Position numbers and translations under genes: made by a program. The notes below the pieces were generated by a model, which made no database searches, was not told the origin of the DNA, and saw only the letters and a program-made list of their open reading frames with translations. Shown here piece by piece: positions 19,770 to 32,159 of a stretch of 64,000 nucleotides of DNA (within the stretch, counting starts at the first letter, position 1; each line of letters begins with the position of its first letter). Origin of the DNA: Unio delphinus (lineage: Eukaryota; Mollusca; Bivalvia; Unionida; Unionidae). The stretch lies in the NCBI GenBank assembly GCA_029339505.1, contig JAQISU010000109.1:1578001-1642000 (forward strand), written 5' to 3'.

Positions 19770-20430
19770 TTATGGAACTAAGATGTATTTGAACTTACCC
19801 ACTGTTTCCAGTTCTTGTCCTCTGACTTTGATCTTGGCTGAGACTTGTTTCCCACTATTTGTCATCAGCTTTGTCTTCTCGGCGCTGATCTCCATGTCAA
19901 ATCTGGAAGATGTTTCATCCAGATTCTTCACTAAGGTGGCAACCCCGTCTTCACTGCATGCCAGCCCATCAATGTCGTCTGCAAAGCGGAGGTTGGTGAT
20001 CATATGCTCTCCAATGCTGACTGTAATACAGTGGTTTTCCAGGGCTTCGCTCATGATGCACTCTAAGTAGATGTTGAAAAGCGTGGGTGACAGGAGACAA
20101 CCCGGACGTACTCCAACTATTGTTTTGGACCAGTCTACCACAGAGCCTTGAGCAATCACTGCACTGGTAGCCTTGGGGTACGGCTTCTGGATGGTATTGG
20201 TCAACTTTTGACTCATGTTGTACTTCTTCATTGTGGCCCACGATGCCTCATGCCACACTCTGTCAAAAGCCTTTTTGAAATCTAGATGATATATGTCTTG
20301 TTGATGTTTCGAGTACTTTTCAAACAGAATCCTGAGATTAAATATGTGTTCTTTTGTGCTTCGTCCGCTCCATAATCCTGCCTGTTCTTTCTTCAGCGAA
20401 TGCTTCTTCTTATTGTGGGTTCAGTCTGTT
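19770..20430 (-). pseudogene. Non-LTR reverse transcriptase fragment
   Basis: Minus-strand open frame (20258-19770) with VGVRPGCLLSPTLFNIYLEC (motif B region), LRFADDIDGLA (motif C) and MEISAEKTKLM. The bases upstream to about 20430 encode the KKAFDRVWHEA motif A region in a different frame. Only RT palm is present, with no endonuclease or tail. It is a different family from the CR1-like and Tx1-like elements here; the clade cannot be settled by eye. Confidence 0.75.
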
Positions 20431-23150
20431 GAAGATAATCTTCAGCATCTCGTTAATAGCATGGCTTATCAAACTGATCGTTTTTTAATTTTAGCACAGT
20501 TGGAGATTGTTTTATAGGGGGAGTGTTATAATCATTGAATGGGTCCACTGGCTGCCATTTCAGTTTAAAGCAAATTGTAATGTCAACACATCACCTATAA
20601 TCATTCTTAAGCAGCTATAATTTTAGTGTCTCTCTTTGATTATGTTGGTAGTTGATAAATTTGATTCCCCAACAACAATCAAAGCCAGTCGCAGCGATTG
20701 TTTAAACTCTGATATTGGCTTTGGCCACCGATACTATTTATTCTATTGCCGGTACACCATTGTTCTTTATCATTAATCTGCCTCAATAAGCTACCCGTTT
20801 TTAGTATCAAGTGGATTAAGAACCACAGGAAATGATGCTCACTCTATTTTCTGGGAGTAAATACGGAATTTAGCTGCTCACAGAAAATATGGTGTCAGAG
20901 AAAAATGTGTCTGGGATTGCTTAAAGCTAACGTTGCATTAGCGCAACGAAAACTAGCAACAACAAAGAACCAAAAAACAAATCGGGTTAAAGCTTCTACA
21001 TGTATATTGAATGCTCAGCCATGTGACTCGTGTTGTAATATATCATAACTAAAACAAGCATGCACTGTTTATTCAGCTTTGTCAATTTGATAACAATATA
21101 CAGCAGTGCCCTGTACAGGAGTAAAATCACTATCATGTTAGCAACTATGATGCAATTTCACGATTGTCGGTAATATGGAATAAATACAGTCATACCATTA
21201 ACATTCATGAAACCGGAAGTTACTAGTGTCGTACAAGAAGCCAAGTTATTCACCTGACCTCATCTTATACTCTCAATTGACTTATTGTATGGACAACGGA
21301 TGGAAAATTAAAAAAATTAGTGAATTTGACTTATACTCCGCATCGATTTATAGGCCAGAAAATACAGTAATGTTGCTGGCAGTATATTTGGACACGTCAA
21401 ATCATCTACGCATTCCAGCAGTAATCCAAATCTTAATCGAATCAACACAATACAAAATTCATCAACTAATGGTATTGATCTTAGCCGTCCTTCTTTTTCG
21501 TCATTACCACTACAATAAGTTTTTATCTCGACATCATCTAAGTTGTCGAATAATATATTGAATGTGTCTATATTTGGACGCCAATTATAAACAAAATACA
21601 TATTTAATTTATTTTAATATCTTCAATGTTTCAATCTGACTTAATAACTTTCACACCAACTTCGTCTGTTGTCAATAAAATGTCAGTTGACGTTTTAGGT
21701 TTTGGCATTTAAAATGTCTTTTCAGTTTGTGTCATACAACTTACTCCAATATTTTCAGTATGTGTTTCTTCATTAAAACATATACTTACTGTAATATCAT
21801 CAATACATCCCTCATAGTCATGACACATAAACGATACACTTTAACTTTTACACTTCAGTAAAAATTGTGTCTAAACATAATCTTCCTCTTGTGCATGTTC
21901 TTCCACTTATGGTTGAATTTAAACTTGTTGTTGTTGCTCACAGATCTAACAGACGAAAAATTGTTCTATTAAAATAATTGCTCGAACATGTTTGATTTTT
22001 ATTTCTCAGTAAAAGTGTTTCCAGCAAAACGTCGTAAATGATTGTTTTGCAAAAAAATCCTTGGCCAAAGACCAAACAAAGAAATTTTGACACGTGCATT
22101 ATTTTTAATTGCAAATAACCTTATAAAGTTTCCTTTTTAGCAAATGGACATATTTTCATGTAAAGTTGACATACATTTGAAATTGTTGGTATGCGACGGT
22201 AGTCGAGGTAAGCCGAAGTAGGTTCATGTTGGGGTTATGTTTCTTGAACAAAACAAAATGTTGCTTACAGTTTTTAGAGGCACACTATATGTTTATTCTT
22301 TTCGTTAAAGATTAATATTTTAACTTATTCCGATTTCGATATTCCCGGCTTTCATCGCTTTCCAGCCAACAGTAAGTCAACGAAACTTGAAAACAGGTCC
22401 ATTTTTTTAGAACTTGTATCAGAAAAGACATCATAGTAAGTAAACTCCCATTAAAACATTATGACTTAATTTGTAGAAACGCGTCGTTATTTTAGTTGAC
22501 AGTTGTGTGAAATATTATTGAAAATTTTAAATTTCGTAAATATCCAAGTCTTATATGTAGGACTAGTAAATAGGTTCGTTTGCTATATAAAATATTTTGA
22601 GTTTAATTTTCTTACCGAAACTATTTCAAACTGCTTCAATCTGCCATCTTGCAGAATAAAAATCGAAGATAAGTTGTTCTCCATCGATTCACTTTCATAC
22701 ATATCATCCTTAAAGTGGGTAGAAAACATAAAATCGTTCTTTTCTTGGAACAAACATGGGATTAACAATCCAAATGCGTGTGAACCACGTATTTTTCATT
22801 ATTTTCGACATTTGGAAACCTATGTAATGCACTTATTGCAATGTTCACAAATTTCCCTGTGAAACTGTTGTATATATAGGAACTACGAACTGTATCATTT
22901 ATTTCTCTCAGATACATCAGGTTTTGCGTCTGTCACTTGTGTTTTCCCAACATTCTTTGATTACGTCATATTTATCTTTATTGGTGAAGAGCATGCACAG
23001 GGAGGTAATAAAACAAGGGAGATAATAGCCCCTATTGAAAATTGTCGCTCTATAGTTTCATAGTTTGCAAAGGGTTATAATTTTAAAGAAAAAGAATTTC
23101 CCATGATTTCTTTACTGGTTATTCTTGCTGTATTATAAACACTTTGTATA
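20431..23150. other. Intergenic DNA, one dispersed repeat
   Basis: No gene is supported. About 21110-21430 is shared, inverted, with 49560-49845. Other open frames (22503-22862) are short and without recognisable motifs. Confidence 0.5.
21110..21430 (+). repeat. Dispersed repeat, inverted partner at 49560-49845
   Basis: Both copies can encode MDNGWKI(K/Y)KI and EFDLYSASIYRPENT, then MLLAVYLDTS, with few changes, and share flanking DNA such as the reverse complement of ATTCATGAAACCGGAAGT. Coding similarity in both copies suggests a piece of a mobile-element gene that I do not recognise. Confidence 0.6.
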
Positions 23151-23227
23151 TCTTAGGTGTTGTTAGAAGAACGTTTCATTCCATTTATTTTGATGTATGA
23201 TTTCTCAGTGTAATTTAGGTTCAAGAG

Positions 23228-23230
<3 letters not shown>

Positions 23231-23297
<67 letters not shown>

Positions 23298-23321
23298 TTA
23301 ATAATAATAATAATAATAATT
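23231..23321. repeat. (AAT)n microsatellite
   Basis: An AAT trinucleotide run with one interruption (ATTAAT), adjoining the 3' end of the CR1-like element on the minus strand. CR1-group elements often end in short tandem repeats, so it may be the element's own tail. Confidence 0.9.
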
Positions 23322-24624
23322 CCAATGGGCAATTCATTCCACATTGATGGGCACTGGTATGCAAACTAAACGTTGTCCATATGAGTTAGTTTTCATAGTG
23401 GGAACATTGAGACTACGATTGTTAGAAGAGGAGCGTAACTATCTTGCTGATGTGTACACATGGGGGAGGCCAGATAGGTATATTGGACTGGAATCCATCA
23501 GTGAAACATAGCACAGAGAACAAATTTTGTGTTTGATTCTGGATCGAATGAATAGCCAGTATAAGGTATGGAGCCGTGGGGATGTGTTCTCTGATCCTGG
23601 TACTATAAAGATTATCCGAGCAGCTGTGTTTGTACTTTTGAAGTTTCTGGAGTAGATATTGAGACGAACCAGCCAGAATTGAGTTATACTAATCCAGTCT
23701 TGAAAGTACAAATGAACAGACAAGTGTTTTAGTGGCATCAACTAATGCGTCTCAATACATTGCACCAACATATTCATGACATGTTGGTGCAATGTGAGAG
23801 TACTGTCTAGAGTAACACCTAGGTTTCGTACTGACTGTATGAATTAAATGTTGGTGTTGTTGATATTTCTTGCTTGAGGTAAATGATGTGAATGGGAAAG
23901 TCTTTGTGTTGTGATCAAAATTGTTTTATTAGCATTCATCTGCAGCTTGTTACATACCATCCATGATTTCACATGAGAAATACACCTTTCTACTCCTTGA
24001 ATGGTAGCATCAACTTCAGTTGGGTTGCTAGACTTTTATATTTGGGTGTCATTAGTGCTGAATTGGTGAGAAACTGGGCGATGATCTATGACACTTAAGA
24101 GCGTCTGAGTGCAGAGAATGAATAGAACAAGTCCAAGATCAAACCCCTTTGGAACACAACATATTCGATCAACTGGGCTGAAGTTTATTCCATTTGCAGA
24201 TACAATATGTGTCCTGTTCACTAAGTAGGACTGGAACCACTGTAAGGCTGTATAAATGCCAAATATATGCTGGAGACGGGAACGTAATATATCATGGTCT
24301 ATTGTGTCAACTGCCGCAAACAAATCAAGAAGGGTGAGGACTCTAATCTTTCCTCTATCCAAAGTAGAGAGAATGTCATTAAATACTTTCAGAAGTGTAG
24401 TTTCAGTAATTTGCAGAATGTACATTGCTAAGAAGACTGTTTGAATTCAATAATTTACAAGTTCGGTTAAAACAACTGTTTCTAAGATTGTTTGTATGAA
24501 CCAAGATTAGAAACTGGGCGGCAGTTCTTTAAATCGTTTTAGTCTAGTGTTGGTTTCTTCAGCCAAGGCTTTTACGATGGCAGTGTTGAAAATTGATGGG
24601 AATTCCCCAGATGTGTGTGTGTGT

Positions 24625-24685
<61 letters not shown>

Positions 24686-25400
24686 ATAACATCAGTTAGT
24701 AAAGGCAATATTGGATCTAAAAACACGCAAACATCAGTGATGTTGGAATTGGATCAAGTTCACATGACTTTGGAGCACTCTTCATTACGAGTTGATAGCT
24801 GTTGCTAAAATTCTGTATCGTTACTGTATGGTGACAACAAGTTAATTGAAAGTGTGCTGTCAAGAGTATTTCTAATGGTTTGTACTTTGTAACGTGAGAT
24901 ATTTGCAATTTGGTGCGGAAGGTCTACTGGAGAGAAGGTCGTTGGATGTGGTGTACATTTGTTCCTTGACATTAGTTTGTTATTTCGAAAAGCTCTATGC
25001 AGCTTGAACTCTCCATGATCTTGGTATTGTAGTGGTATAATTTGGCTAAATGGACTATATTTGTGACGTTCTTCTTAGCGCCTTCATATATTTGTTTATG
25101 AATAGTGAGTCTGGTGGAAAGCCAAAGCCTCTCTACTTTACGGCAATGTATTTTTGCACTGCGAAGTCGGTCCCTAACATTGCTATACCAAATAGAACAC
25201 TGTTTTTATTGATACTCTCCTTTTGGTGACTGGTGCATATTTTTCCAGAATTGAACACGGGCAGTAATCGAGTTGTTTTGCTGTATGAGGTTAGCAAGTT
25301 GTTAGGTTTTCTTGGATGTCACATTAGTTTGGTTCTATTTATCATACGGAGGTTTCTCTTAGTAGCAAATAAAGGTGGAGGGTTAGGGACTGATTCTTCG
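23322..25400 (-). mobile_element. CR1-like non-LTR retrotransposon, degenerate
   Basis: Reading the minus strand from high to low coordinates: a linker region with SNVRDRLRSAKIHCRKVERL (about 25180-25120), the RT start KSAPKSCELDPIPTSLM (24780-24720), a (GA)n insertion, FPSIFNTAIVKALAEET, then LLDLFAAVDTIDHDILRSRL (motif A, 24330-24270), and the C-terminal RT (23741-23439) with WNELPIG at the end. Frames are broken in several places. The upstream half of this element is also present in the duplicated unit at 31.96-33.0 kb. Confidence 0.75.
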
Positions 25401-26414
25401 AGATAGCATATAATGCAGGCGTGATCTGATGCAAGTTTGTGGGATACAAGGGTGTATTGCATTATATTATCATCAGGTCAACGAAGAAACCAGTCTAAAA
25501 TGTGACCAAGTTATAGGACAGACGGTACGAATTATATCGAAGAATTATGACCTAGTCTAAAAATGGGTGAACAAATTATAGAGTATATACGGGTTTGGTG
25601 ATCCATGATTGGTTCATAATATACAGCTTGGGCTCACTTAAGTCATTTTCACTTCCGTGACCTCAAATGTAAATTGTAGAAAAAAGATCCCAAAAATCTT
25701 TTTACTTTTCAGATATTTTGTAATTTGTTCATTGCACTTTCAGAAGCTGCTACTGCCTACTTCAGCAAAATTCGTTTTCCATATTTTAATAATTGCTCAC
25801 GTTAGTGTACTTTTGGTTAATTTGTCAAGCCTATGGGAGCATATATTTTGTTATAACATGCGCTTAGATCATGTACAATTTCCACAAGTAAAAAAAATTG
25901 TAAACCACATTATAGCAAAGTAGCATAGAGATATTCCAACATTATTTATATTGTGCATGTTACAAATGCAAGCAACTTCACATAACATACGTCACTCACT
26001 GAAAAGTACATAATAACTGATGAACGCCCCCAAAAGCCTATAGGACACACTGTACTAATTATATCGATGAACTATAACCTAATATAGAAATGGGTGAACA
26101 AATTAGAATAGAGTATTGACGGGTTTCGTGGTCCATAATTGGTTAATAATGAAAAGTAAAATTTTAGTAAAATTATCTTTTGAGAGCTTATCCTATATGT
26201 AATTTTTTTAAAATTTACACAATATTCTATTGATCCAATTTTAGTATTTTTACAGGCTTCACTTAGGAGTACTCAAAAATAAAAGTAGCACCTTATTCAT
26301 TTCGTACAGAATTAATAATATGTGTTTTATGCACATGTAGATATTATTAAAATATGACGTGGCTCATATGTTGTTATCGACACAGATGCTTGCAGTACGG
26401 ATATTTGTGCATGG
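24490..26414. repeat. Duplicated unit A, left part
   Basis: The first copy of a ~2.3-kb unit. It matches 31970-33870 throughout, including CR1-like sequence, the (GA)n run and two internal ~100-bp direct repeats (25525-25630 and 26055-26155, both containing AAATGGGTGAACAAATTA). It is interrupted at 26414/26415 by the LTR retrotransposon and continues at 31542-31935. Confidence 0.8.
24630..24681. repeat. (GA)n microsatellite inside CR1-like RT
   Basis: A GA run of about 52 bp within the CR1-like coding region, at the same place as the longer run at 32077-32158. The Leu/Ser open frame on the other strand is an artefact. Confidence 0.9.
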
Positions 26415-26967
26415 TGTTACGTGCTTAGGCTCGAATAAGCAACAACACAGAAAGAGTGAATACTAACAAGCTTGATTTTATTAAGTACAATTATTTAAAT
26501 AAAATAAAAAAATTTACAGTCCAGAATAAAATAATAAAATTTAACACTCAAACAATGAAATACACAACTTATATCTTTAAGCCCAAACATCTACTAAAGT
26601 TAGCTTCTAAAACACAGCTATATATATTGTAATTCCCTCGTAAACAAGAGGAATCATGCGAGTCTGGACGGTCATGGAAAAGATACCTTCTTCAAGTCAC
26701 GTAGTAAAAGAATGAACTAGAAGAATAAATCAGCCACAAATAAAATGTTGTCCTTGAAATTAACCAATGCAATTGAAGACTTGTTGACAATGTCCAAAAC
26801 AAGGTCAGATAAAGAAGTATCCAAGCCAAGGGCAGCCTGTTTACTAGTAAAGTCCAGGTCAACTGAATTTTCTAGAAAAATTTCCATTTAATGAATAATA
26901 AACCATAAATGACAAATCTGGACCCAATAATTAAAAAAAAATAAAATTAAATCCAATAGACGTAACA
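26415..26967 (-). repeat. 3' LTR (553 bp)
   Basis: Begins TGTTACGTGCTTAGGCTCGA and ends GACGTAACA. Compared with the other LTR it lacks ~245 bp between TTTACAGT and CCAGAATAAA. Confidence 0.85.
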
Positions 26968-26980
26968 CCTTCCCCCATAA
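26968..26980 (-). other. Polypurine tract
   Basis: On the minus strand the bases just inside the 3' LTR read TATGGGGGAAGG, a purine run in the position expected for plus-strand priming. Confidence 0.6.
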
Positions 26981-26989
26981 AATAAAAAG

Positions 26990-27738
26990 AAAGGTTTATA
27001 TGATAAAACTATCTTTTTATCACAAACCAATTTACATCTGAAATTAAAAATTATACAATATAATGAATTATACACGGGAAAGAGTGTCTACAATTATATT
27101 ATCAAGAAACAGCCTCAACCTTTTAACTTGTCCATGTCCCACTAAATGTCCTAGGAAAAGCACACAAGCACAGCAGAACTCACTTTTATACAAATTAACT
27201 GTCAAACATACATTAGTGAGTCTGTCAAAGAATTATCGAATTTTTGCTAGATGACGTCACAAATCTCTAGACCAGAGATGAACATTTTTATGAGACGTTG
27301 AAATGGACTTTCTTTATATTGGTAGAGTCCTTTTTGGAGTCGCAATGACGAGTTTTCCTTTGCTCTTTCCGTAGTGGAATCTGCCAAAATCCTTTCAGAA
27401 GGTCAGAATTTGGTGACGTACTTGGCATTCCCAATTTTATCAATAGAATAGTCAATTCTTGTTAATGGGAATGAATCTGTTTTTGTCACTCTGTTCACCT
27501 TCCTATAATCAATGCACATACGGAGAGTTTTATCTGGTTTAGGAACAAGTATGCATAGTGAACTCCAATCACTTTTACTGGGCTTGATAAAATCATTCTT
27601 CAGCAAATACTGAATTTCCTTTTTCAAATATTCCTGTTTGAGTAGACTCATTCTGCATGGAATTCTCAATCTCAACGTCATGAAACTTCTGTTTGTCCTT
27701 GTAAAAATATCTGGACATAGGTGCTCATACAATAACAA
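26990..27738 (-). pseudogene. gypsy reverse transcriptase, truncated
   Basis: The open part (27738-27403) holds the RT fingers: EYLKKEIQYLLKNDFIKPSK, then SDWSSLCILVPKPDKTLRMC, IDYRKVNRVTKTDSFPL and NAKYVTKF. Below 27403 only out-of-frame scraps remain (a WQIPL-like piece and NLYKSEFCCA near 27180), so the catalytic YxDD region and RNase H are deleted. Confidence 0.8.
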
Positions 27739-27981
27739 CTTTCAGTTCATTTCTTCCTTGCACTTGCAAATGTGAAAGTTTCTGGTCTAGATTTTTCATA
27801 ATTTCTGAATTCCAACAATTCGTCGCTCCAATATCAGTCGAATCCTGATGATATTCCTTCACTAAGTGGGACTGATACAACTAAATTAATTACATATTTA
27901 ACATGGCTATCTCTTTCAATATACTGGTACTCATATAATTTATTTAGATCCCAGGAGCACTAATACTATAACTTAACTAAT

Positions 27982-28713
27982 TCATTTCTTCTTAACTTTG
28001 TAAGGGCCGTAATATCTAATTTGAAGAAAAGTAAGAAGAATGAACACGAGTAACACAACTCCATTATCAGACTCAAAAGTTCTCTCCCTTCCAGTTCTTT
28101 CAAACCTTAGTTTCATTTTTAACTTGAATTGATTACTTGACTTGGTCTTAGGTAAGGAATCCACACAATCTACCATAATACTACTGAATGTTTCATCAAA
28201 AGTAGGAATAGGTTGCAGATGAGCCTTAGATATCTTCTGATTGGGTTTTCCTACCATTTGACAAGCATGACAAGATCTACAGTATTTGGCAACATCACTT
28301 TTGATTTTTGGCCAATAGAAGTGAGTCATGATCTTGTGATACATTTTATTAATCCCTAAATTACCAGCCAAAGGAGTTTCATGGGCCAGATTAAGTATTT
28401 CCTGTCTGTAAGGTTTTGGAACTACTATTTGATAGTTCACTGACCATTCATCACCAACAGGCACCTCGGAAGGTCTCCATTTTCTCATAAGAATTCCATT
28501 TTTAATGAAATAACAGACAGGAACTTCAGTAACTTCAGTCTCATTTATAACCCTTTGAAACAAACAGGAGATCTCATGATCTTTTTCCTGTTCGACGACA
28601 AGTGACTGTGACTGTCGTTTATCACCCTGATTAAGAGAATGAGTTGTTAAAAAAGGATCACTATGATCAATACATTCTGATTGATCCAAATAACATAAAC
28701 CTGACCCATGCAT
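27982..28713 (-). pseudogene. gypsy integrase, core deleted
   Basis: Contains the H2C2 zinc-binding domain (HETPLAGNLGINKMYHKI, then CRSCHACQ) and the first part of the integrase core (SSIMVDCVDSLPK, first Asp). It then jumps to the post-core region (RTFESDNGVVLLV, RYYGPYKVKKK). The rest of the catalytic core is missing. It lies upstream of RT in the transcript direction. Confidence 0.8.
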
Positions 28714-29204
28714 ATGTCAACGAAGGGAATACTGCCCTTTTCAACTTCATTCTCAAGAGCCTTCTTTACCATAGCTCTAGTAACTGTACAAGCTTGAAAT
28801 ATATCAGGGATTTCTTTTTCAATTGGATCAACTTTCTGATCCAAATTAGGCTTGTCAGTTACAAGTGGATTAACCACAACCTTGTCCCCAGCTAAGTCGT
28901 TGCCCAGCAATAAATCAATTCCCTCTACGGGTAAAACCGAGACTGTTCCGATTGTCACAGGTCCTGACACTAAGTCTGATGACAAATTTACACAATGGAG
29001 AGGAACATTAACAAAGCCGCACTCTACTCCCTGAACAAGAACACTTTCATTAGAAGAAGACTTCTCAGATAAAGGCAAAGTACCTGACAAAAAAAGACTC
29101 TGAGAGGCTCCTGTGTCCCTTAAAATTTTAATAGGGGTGGGATTGGCTGAATCACCCAAGTGTGATATAGAACCCTTCGATATGAATGGTTCATAATTCT
29201 CCAT
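28650..29204 (-). pseudogene. gypsy aspartic protease region
   Basis: The motif ILRDTGASQSLFLSG gives the active-site Asp-Thr-Gly, followed by IDLLLGNDLAGDKV, the second hallmark of retropepsins. The frame ends in an unrelated tail shortly after. Confidence 0.75.
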
Positions 29205-29329
29205 ATCAAAATCAGACTGGGATTTATTAGACCCAACAAATGTATTGCTTTCAATACATGACTGTGACCTTTACCTCTTGTAAATAAGAGCATTTGGAAC
29301 AGGTCTATCTTGATTCTGATGCCTATTTT

Positions 29330-30611
29330 TCAATTTGTAGCAATCAGAAATAACGTGTCCATTTTTCTTGCAAAAGTTACACGTCGGAAGAGACAAGGAT
29401 CTAGAATCAAACTTCTCTGAAGTCTGATTTTTGAAAGTTGTGTTAGTTTGAGTTTTAGAAGGGCTTGAATTAGGCGGAAATTCTTTCTGCCAGAAAAATG
29501 TTGAGTAGAAGTCTTGTTGACAAAAGGAACTTTATGTGTCAAAGAATATTCGTCAGCAGCTCGAGCAGCATTTTCCAAGGTTTCAATCTGATGCTCATCA
29601 AGATAAGTTTTAACATCATTATGGACACAGTTTTTGAACTCTTCAATTCATATAATTTGCTTGAGATTTTGATAATCTTGCTCAACTTTCTTGGCCAAAC
29701 ACCATCTATCAAACAACTGTTCTTTTTGTCTAGCAAATTCGACATGAGTTTGTCCAGCTTCTTTTCTGTAATTTCTGAATTTTTGCCGCTAAGCTTCAGG
29801 AACTAACTCATAACCTCTTAAAATGCATTCTTTAACTACATCATAGTCACTACTCTGATGAACAGACAGTGAAGTGTAAATCTCGCTAGCCTTGCCAGTA
29901 AGTACACATTGTAGTAACTGAGTCCAATTCTCTCTTGGCCACTTTAAATTTTCTGCAACTTTTTCAAAAAGAATAAAATATTTGTCTATTTCTTTTTCTT
30001 TGAAAGGGGGCACTAATCTAATATTCCTTGCTAAATCAAAATTTTAATTTGAAGTATGATGGTGATTCTCACTTGCCAGCTCTAATTCTTTCATTTTAAT
30101 TTCATACTCCTTTTCTTCCTTCTCTCGCTCTCGTTCAATTTGTTTTTCTTGTAACCTTTCCTGTAATTCCAGTTTCTTAAACTCTAATTCAGATTGTAAT
30201 TGTCTTTCTTTTTCCCTCTCTTGTCTCTCTCTCTCTCTCTCTCCTCTTTTTCTCTATCAATCAACATTTGCTCTTTTTTGTAATTCTAGTATTTTTCAAC
30301 TCTAATTCACTCTCTCTCTGAAATTCCAGCCTCTTCAACTATAATTCCATCTTGAATTTCAATTCTAATTCCTTCAATTTAATGTCAGAGTCTGGTGTAG
30401 ACTTGCTGACTGGAATCAAAGCACTTTGTTCCAAAACATCCTGTTCTACCAAATACTGGACCAAAATCTTTTTGATATCTTGTTTCGTTAAAGAAGCCTT
30501 CACCTCGGAAAGATCGTAATTCCTGGCAAGTTGAACCAACTAGTCCTTTTTGAAAAGATGTAATTGCTCCTGGGTAGGATTAGAAAGAAATATTTCTACC
30601 TTAGATGTCAT
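29330..30611 (-). pseudogene. gypsy gag, broken
   Basis: From ATG 30611 (MTSKVEIFLSNPTQEQLHLF), interrupted by a TAG at about 30541, then VQLARNYDLSEVKASLTKQD, a long Glu/Lys/Arg coiled stretch encoded by a CT-rich region (30050-30350), capsid-like sequence (29789-30013) and a CCHC knuckle (CNFCKKNGHVISDC, 29345-29390) in another frame. Confidence 0.7.
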
Positions 30612-30699
30612 TTTGATACAAGCGTGTTAGTCTCGTTAAAAATTTAAATTTTTCAAAACTAGGGGAAATTCAAATTTAAATTCCAATTTATTTCAATCT

Positions 30700-30727
30700 C
30701 AATCCCGGACGATAGCCACCAATTCTA
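30700..30727 (-). other. Putative primer binding site
   Basis: On the minus strand, just inside the 5' LTR, the sequence TGGTGGCTATCGTCCGGGA begins six bases after the LTR end. The TGG start fits pairing with a tRNA 3' CCA. The tRNA is not identified. Confidence 0.45.
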
Positions 30728-31541
30728 TGTTACGTGCTTAGGCTCGAATAAGCAGCAACACAGAAAGAGTGAAAACTAACAAGCTTGTAAAACTTTAACA
30801 ATGATTTTATTAAGTACAATTATTTAAATAAAATAAATAAACTTACAGTTTTAGAGAATCAAATCCAACAAATATAGAATTCACAAAATAATCCACTAAT
30901 AGAATTGCAAGAGTCCTGATAAATAAATGTTCTAATAGTTCCAGGTTCGAATCTTGACGATGTAATCCAAAATGGCTGACAATGTCACGTGATGCAGTTC
31001 TTTTTTTTATAATCATCCAAATGAAATTATGAAACATATGTCCTTTTCCAGATAAATAGAATAATTCTTCTTTTCCAACGAATTGACACAAAGTCCAGAA
31101 TAAAATAATAAAATTTAACACTCAAACAATGAAATACACAACTTATATCTTTAAGCCCAAACATCTACTAAAGTTAGCTTCTAAAACACAGCTATATATA
31201 TTGTAATTCCCTCGTAAACAAGAGGAATCATGTGAGTCTGGAAGGTCATGGAAAAGGTACCTTCTTCAAGTCACGTAGTAAAAGAATGAACTAGAAGAAT
31301 AAATCAGCCACTAATAAAATGTTGTCCTTGAAATTAACCAATGCAATTGAAGACTTGTTGACAATGTCCAAAACAAGGTCAGATAAAGAAGTATCCAAGC
31401 CAAGGTCAGCCTGTTTACCAGTAAAGTCCAGGTCAACTGAATTTTCTAGAAAAATTTCCATTTAATGAATAATAAACCATAAATGACAAATCTGGACCCA
31501 ATAATTAAAAATAAATAAAATTAAATCCAATAGCCGTAACA
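30728..31541 (-). repeat. 5' LTR (814 bp)
   Basis: Begins TGTTACGTGCTTAGGCTCGA and ends AGCCGTAACA. Outside the segment missing from the other LTR, the two are very similar, so the insertion is not very old. Confidence 0.85.
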
Positions 31542-31935
31542 ATGGAGAAATATAGGTCTGATCATTAGCACCCAGAAATTTTAAGTTATTGAATCTGGAA
31601 TAAGATTTCGTTTCTATATGTTTACTATAGGCCTTGAATTAGTACTGCGAGTCCCAGAGCGGAGAGCCTTACCTACGTCGAAGTTAGATCGTCTTTAAAC
31701 GCGAGTTTCAGCTTCTTCTTTTATTATAGATCTAACACAATGTTAATTTCAAGATTGTTCGACATTTTGAATATAGCAGAAAAAACTAAAGCAAAATATA
31801 TATTTTGAAAATGTCTGCATTAGTGCTTTTTTGTTCAAAGTCAATATAACGGTACTTATTTCCCCCCTTTCATTTTATTATCTCCCCTGAACTAATAACA
31901 CATAATAATATTTTTAAGAAAAAAAAGTAATTTGA
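31542..31935. repeat. Duplicated unit A, right part, with empty Polinton site
   Basis: Continues unit A after the LTR element. It contains the uninterrupted sequence GATCGTCTTTAAACGCG (GTCTT at 31691-31695), the exact site occupied by the Polinton in unit B. It matches 33867-34020 followed by 49300-49560. Confidence 0.85.
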
Positions 31936-32071
31936 TCTAGATAAAAGATTCTTTCTATGAACCGAAGATTAGAAACTGGGTGGCAGTTCTTTAAATCGTT
32001 TTAGTGTAGTGTTGGTTTCTGCAGCCAAGGCTTTACGATGGCAGTTTTGAAAATTGATGGGAATTCCTCCG

Positions 32072-32076
<5 letters not shown>

Positions 32077-32158
<82 letters not shown>
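32077..32158. repeat. (GA)n microsatellite
   Basis: A GA run of about 82 bp, the unit B counterpart of 24630-24681. Confidence 0.95.

Positions 32159-32159
<1 letters not shown>

Larger units (their letters stand above)
26415..31541 (-). mobile_element. Gmr1-like Ty3/gypsy LTR retrotransposon
   Basis: A 5,127-bp element bounded by LTRs that begin TGTTACG and end CGTAACA, flanked by the 4-bp direct repeat ATGG (26411-26414 and 31542-31545). The unoccupied site is preserved at 33867-33870. Coding sequence is on the minus strand in the order gag, CCHC, protease, integrase, reverse transcriptase. Integrase before RT is the order known for Gmr1-type Ty3/gypsy elements; most of the group have RT before integrase. 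All genes are broken by stops, frame breaks and large deletions, so it is not autonomous. Confidence 0.85.
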
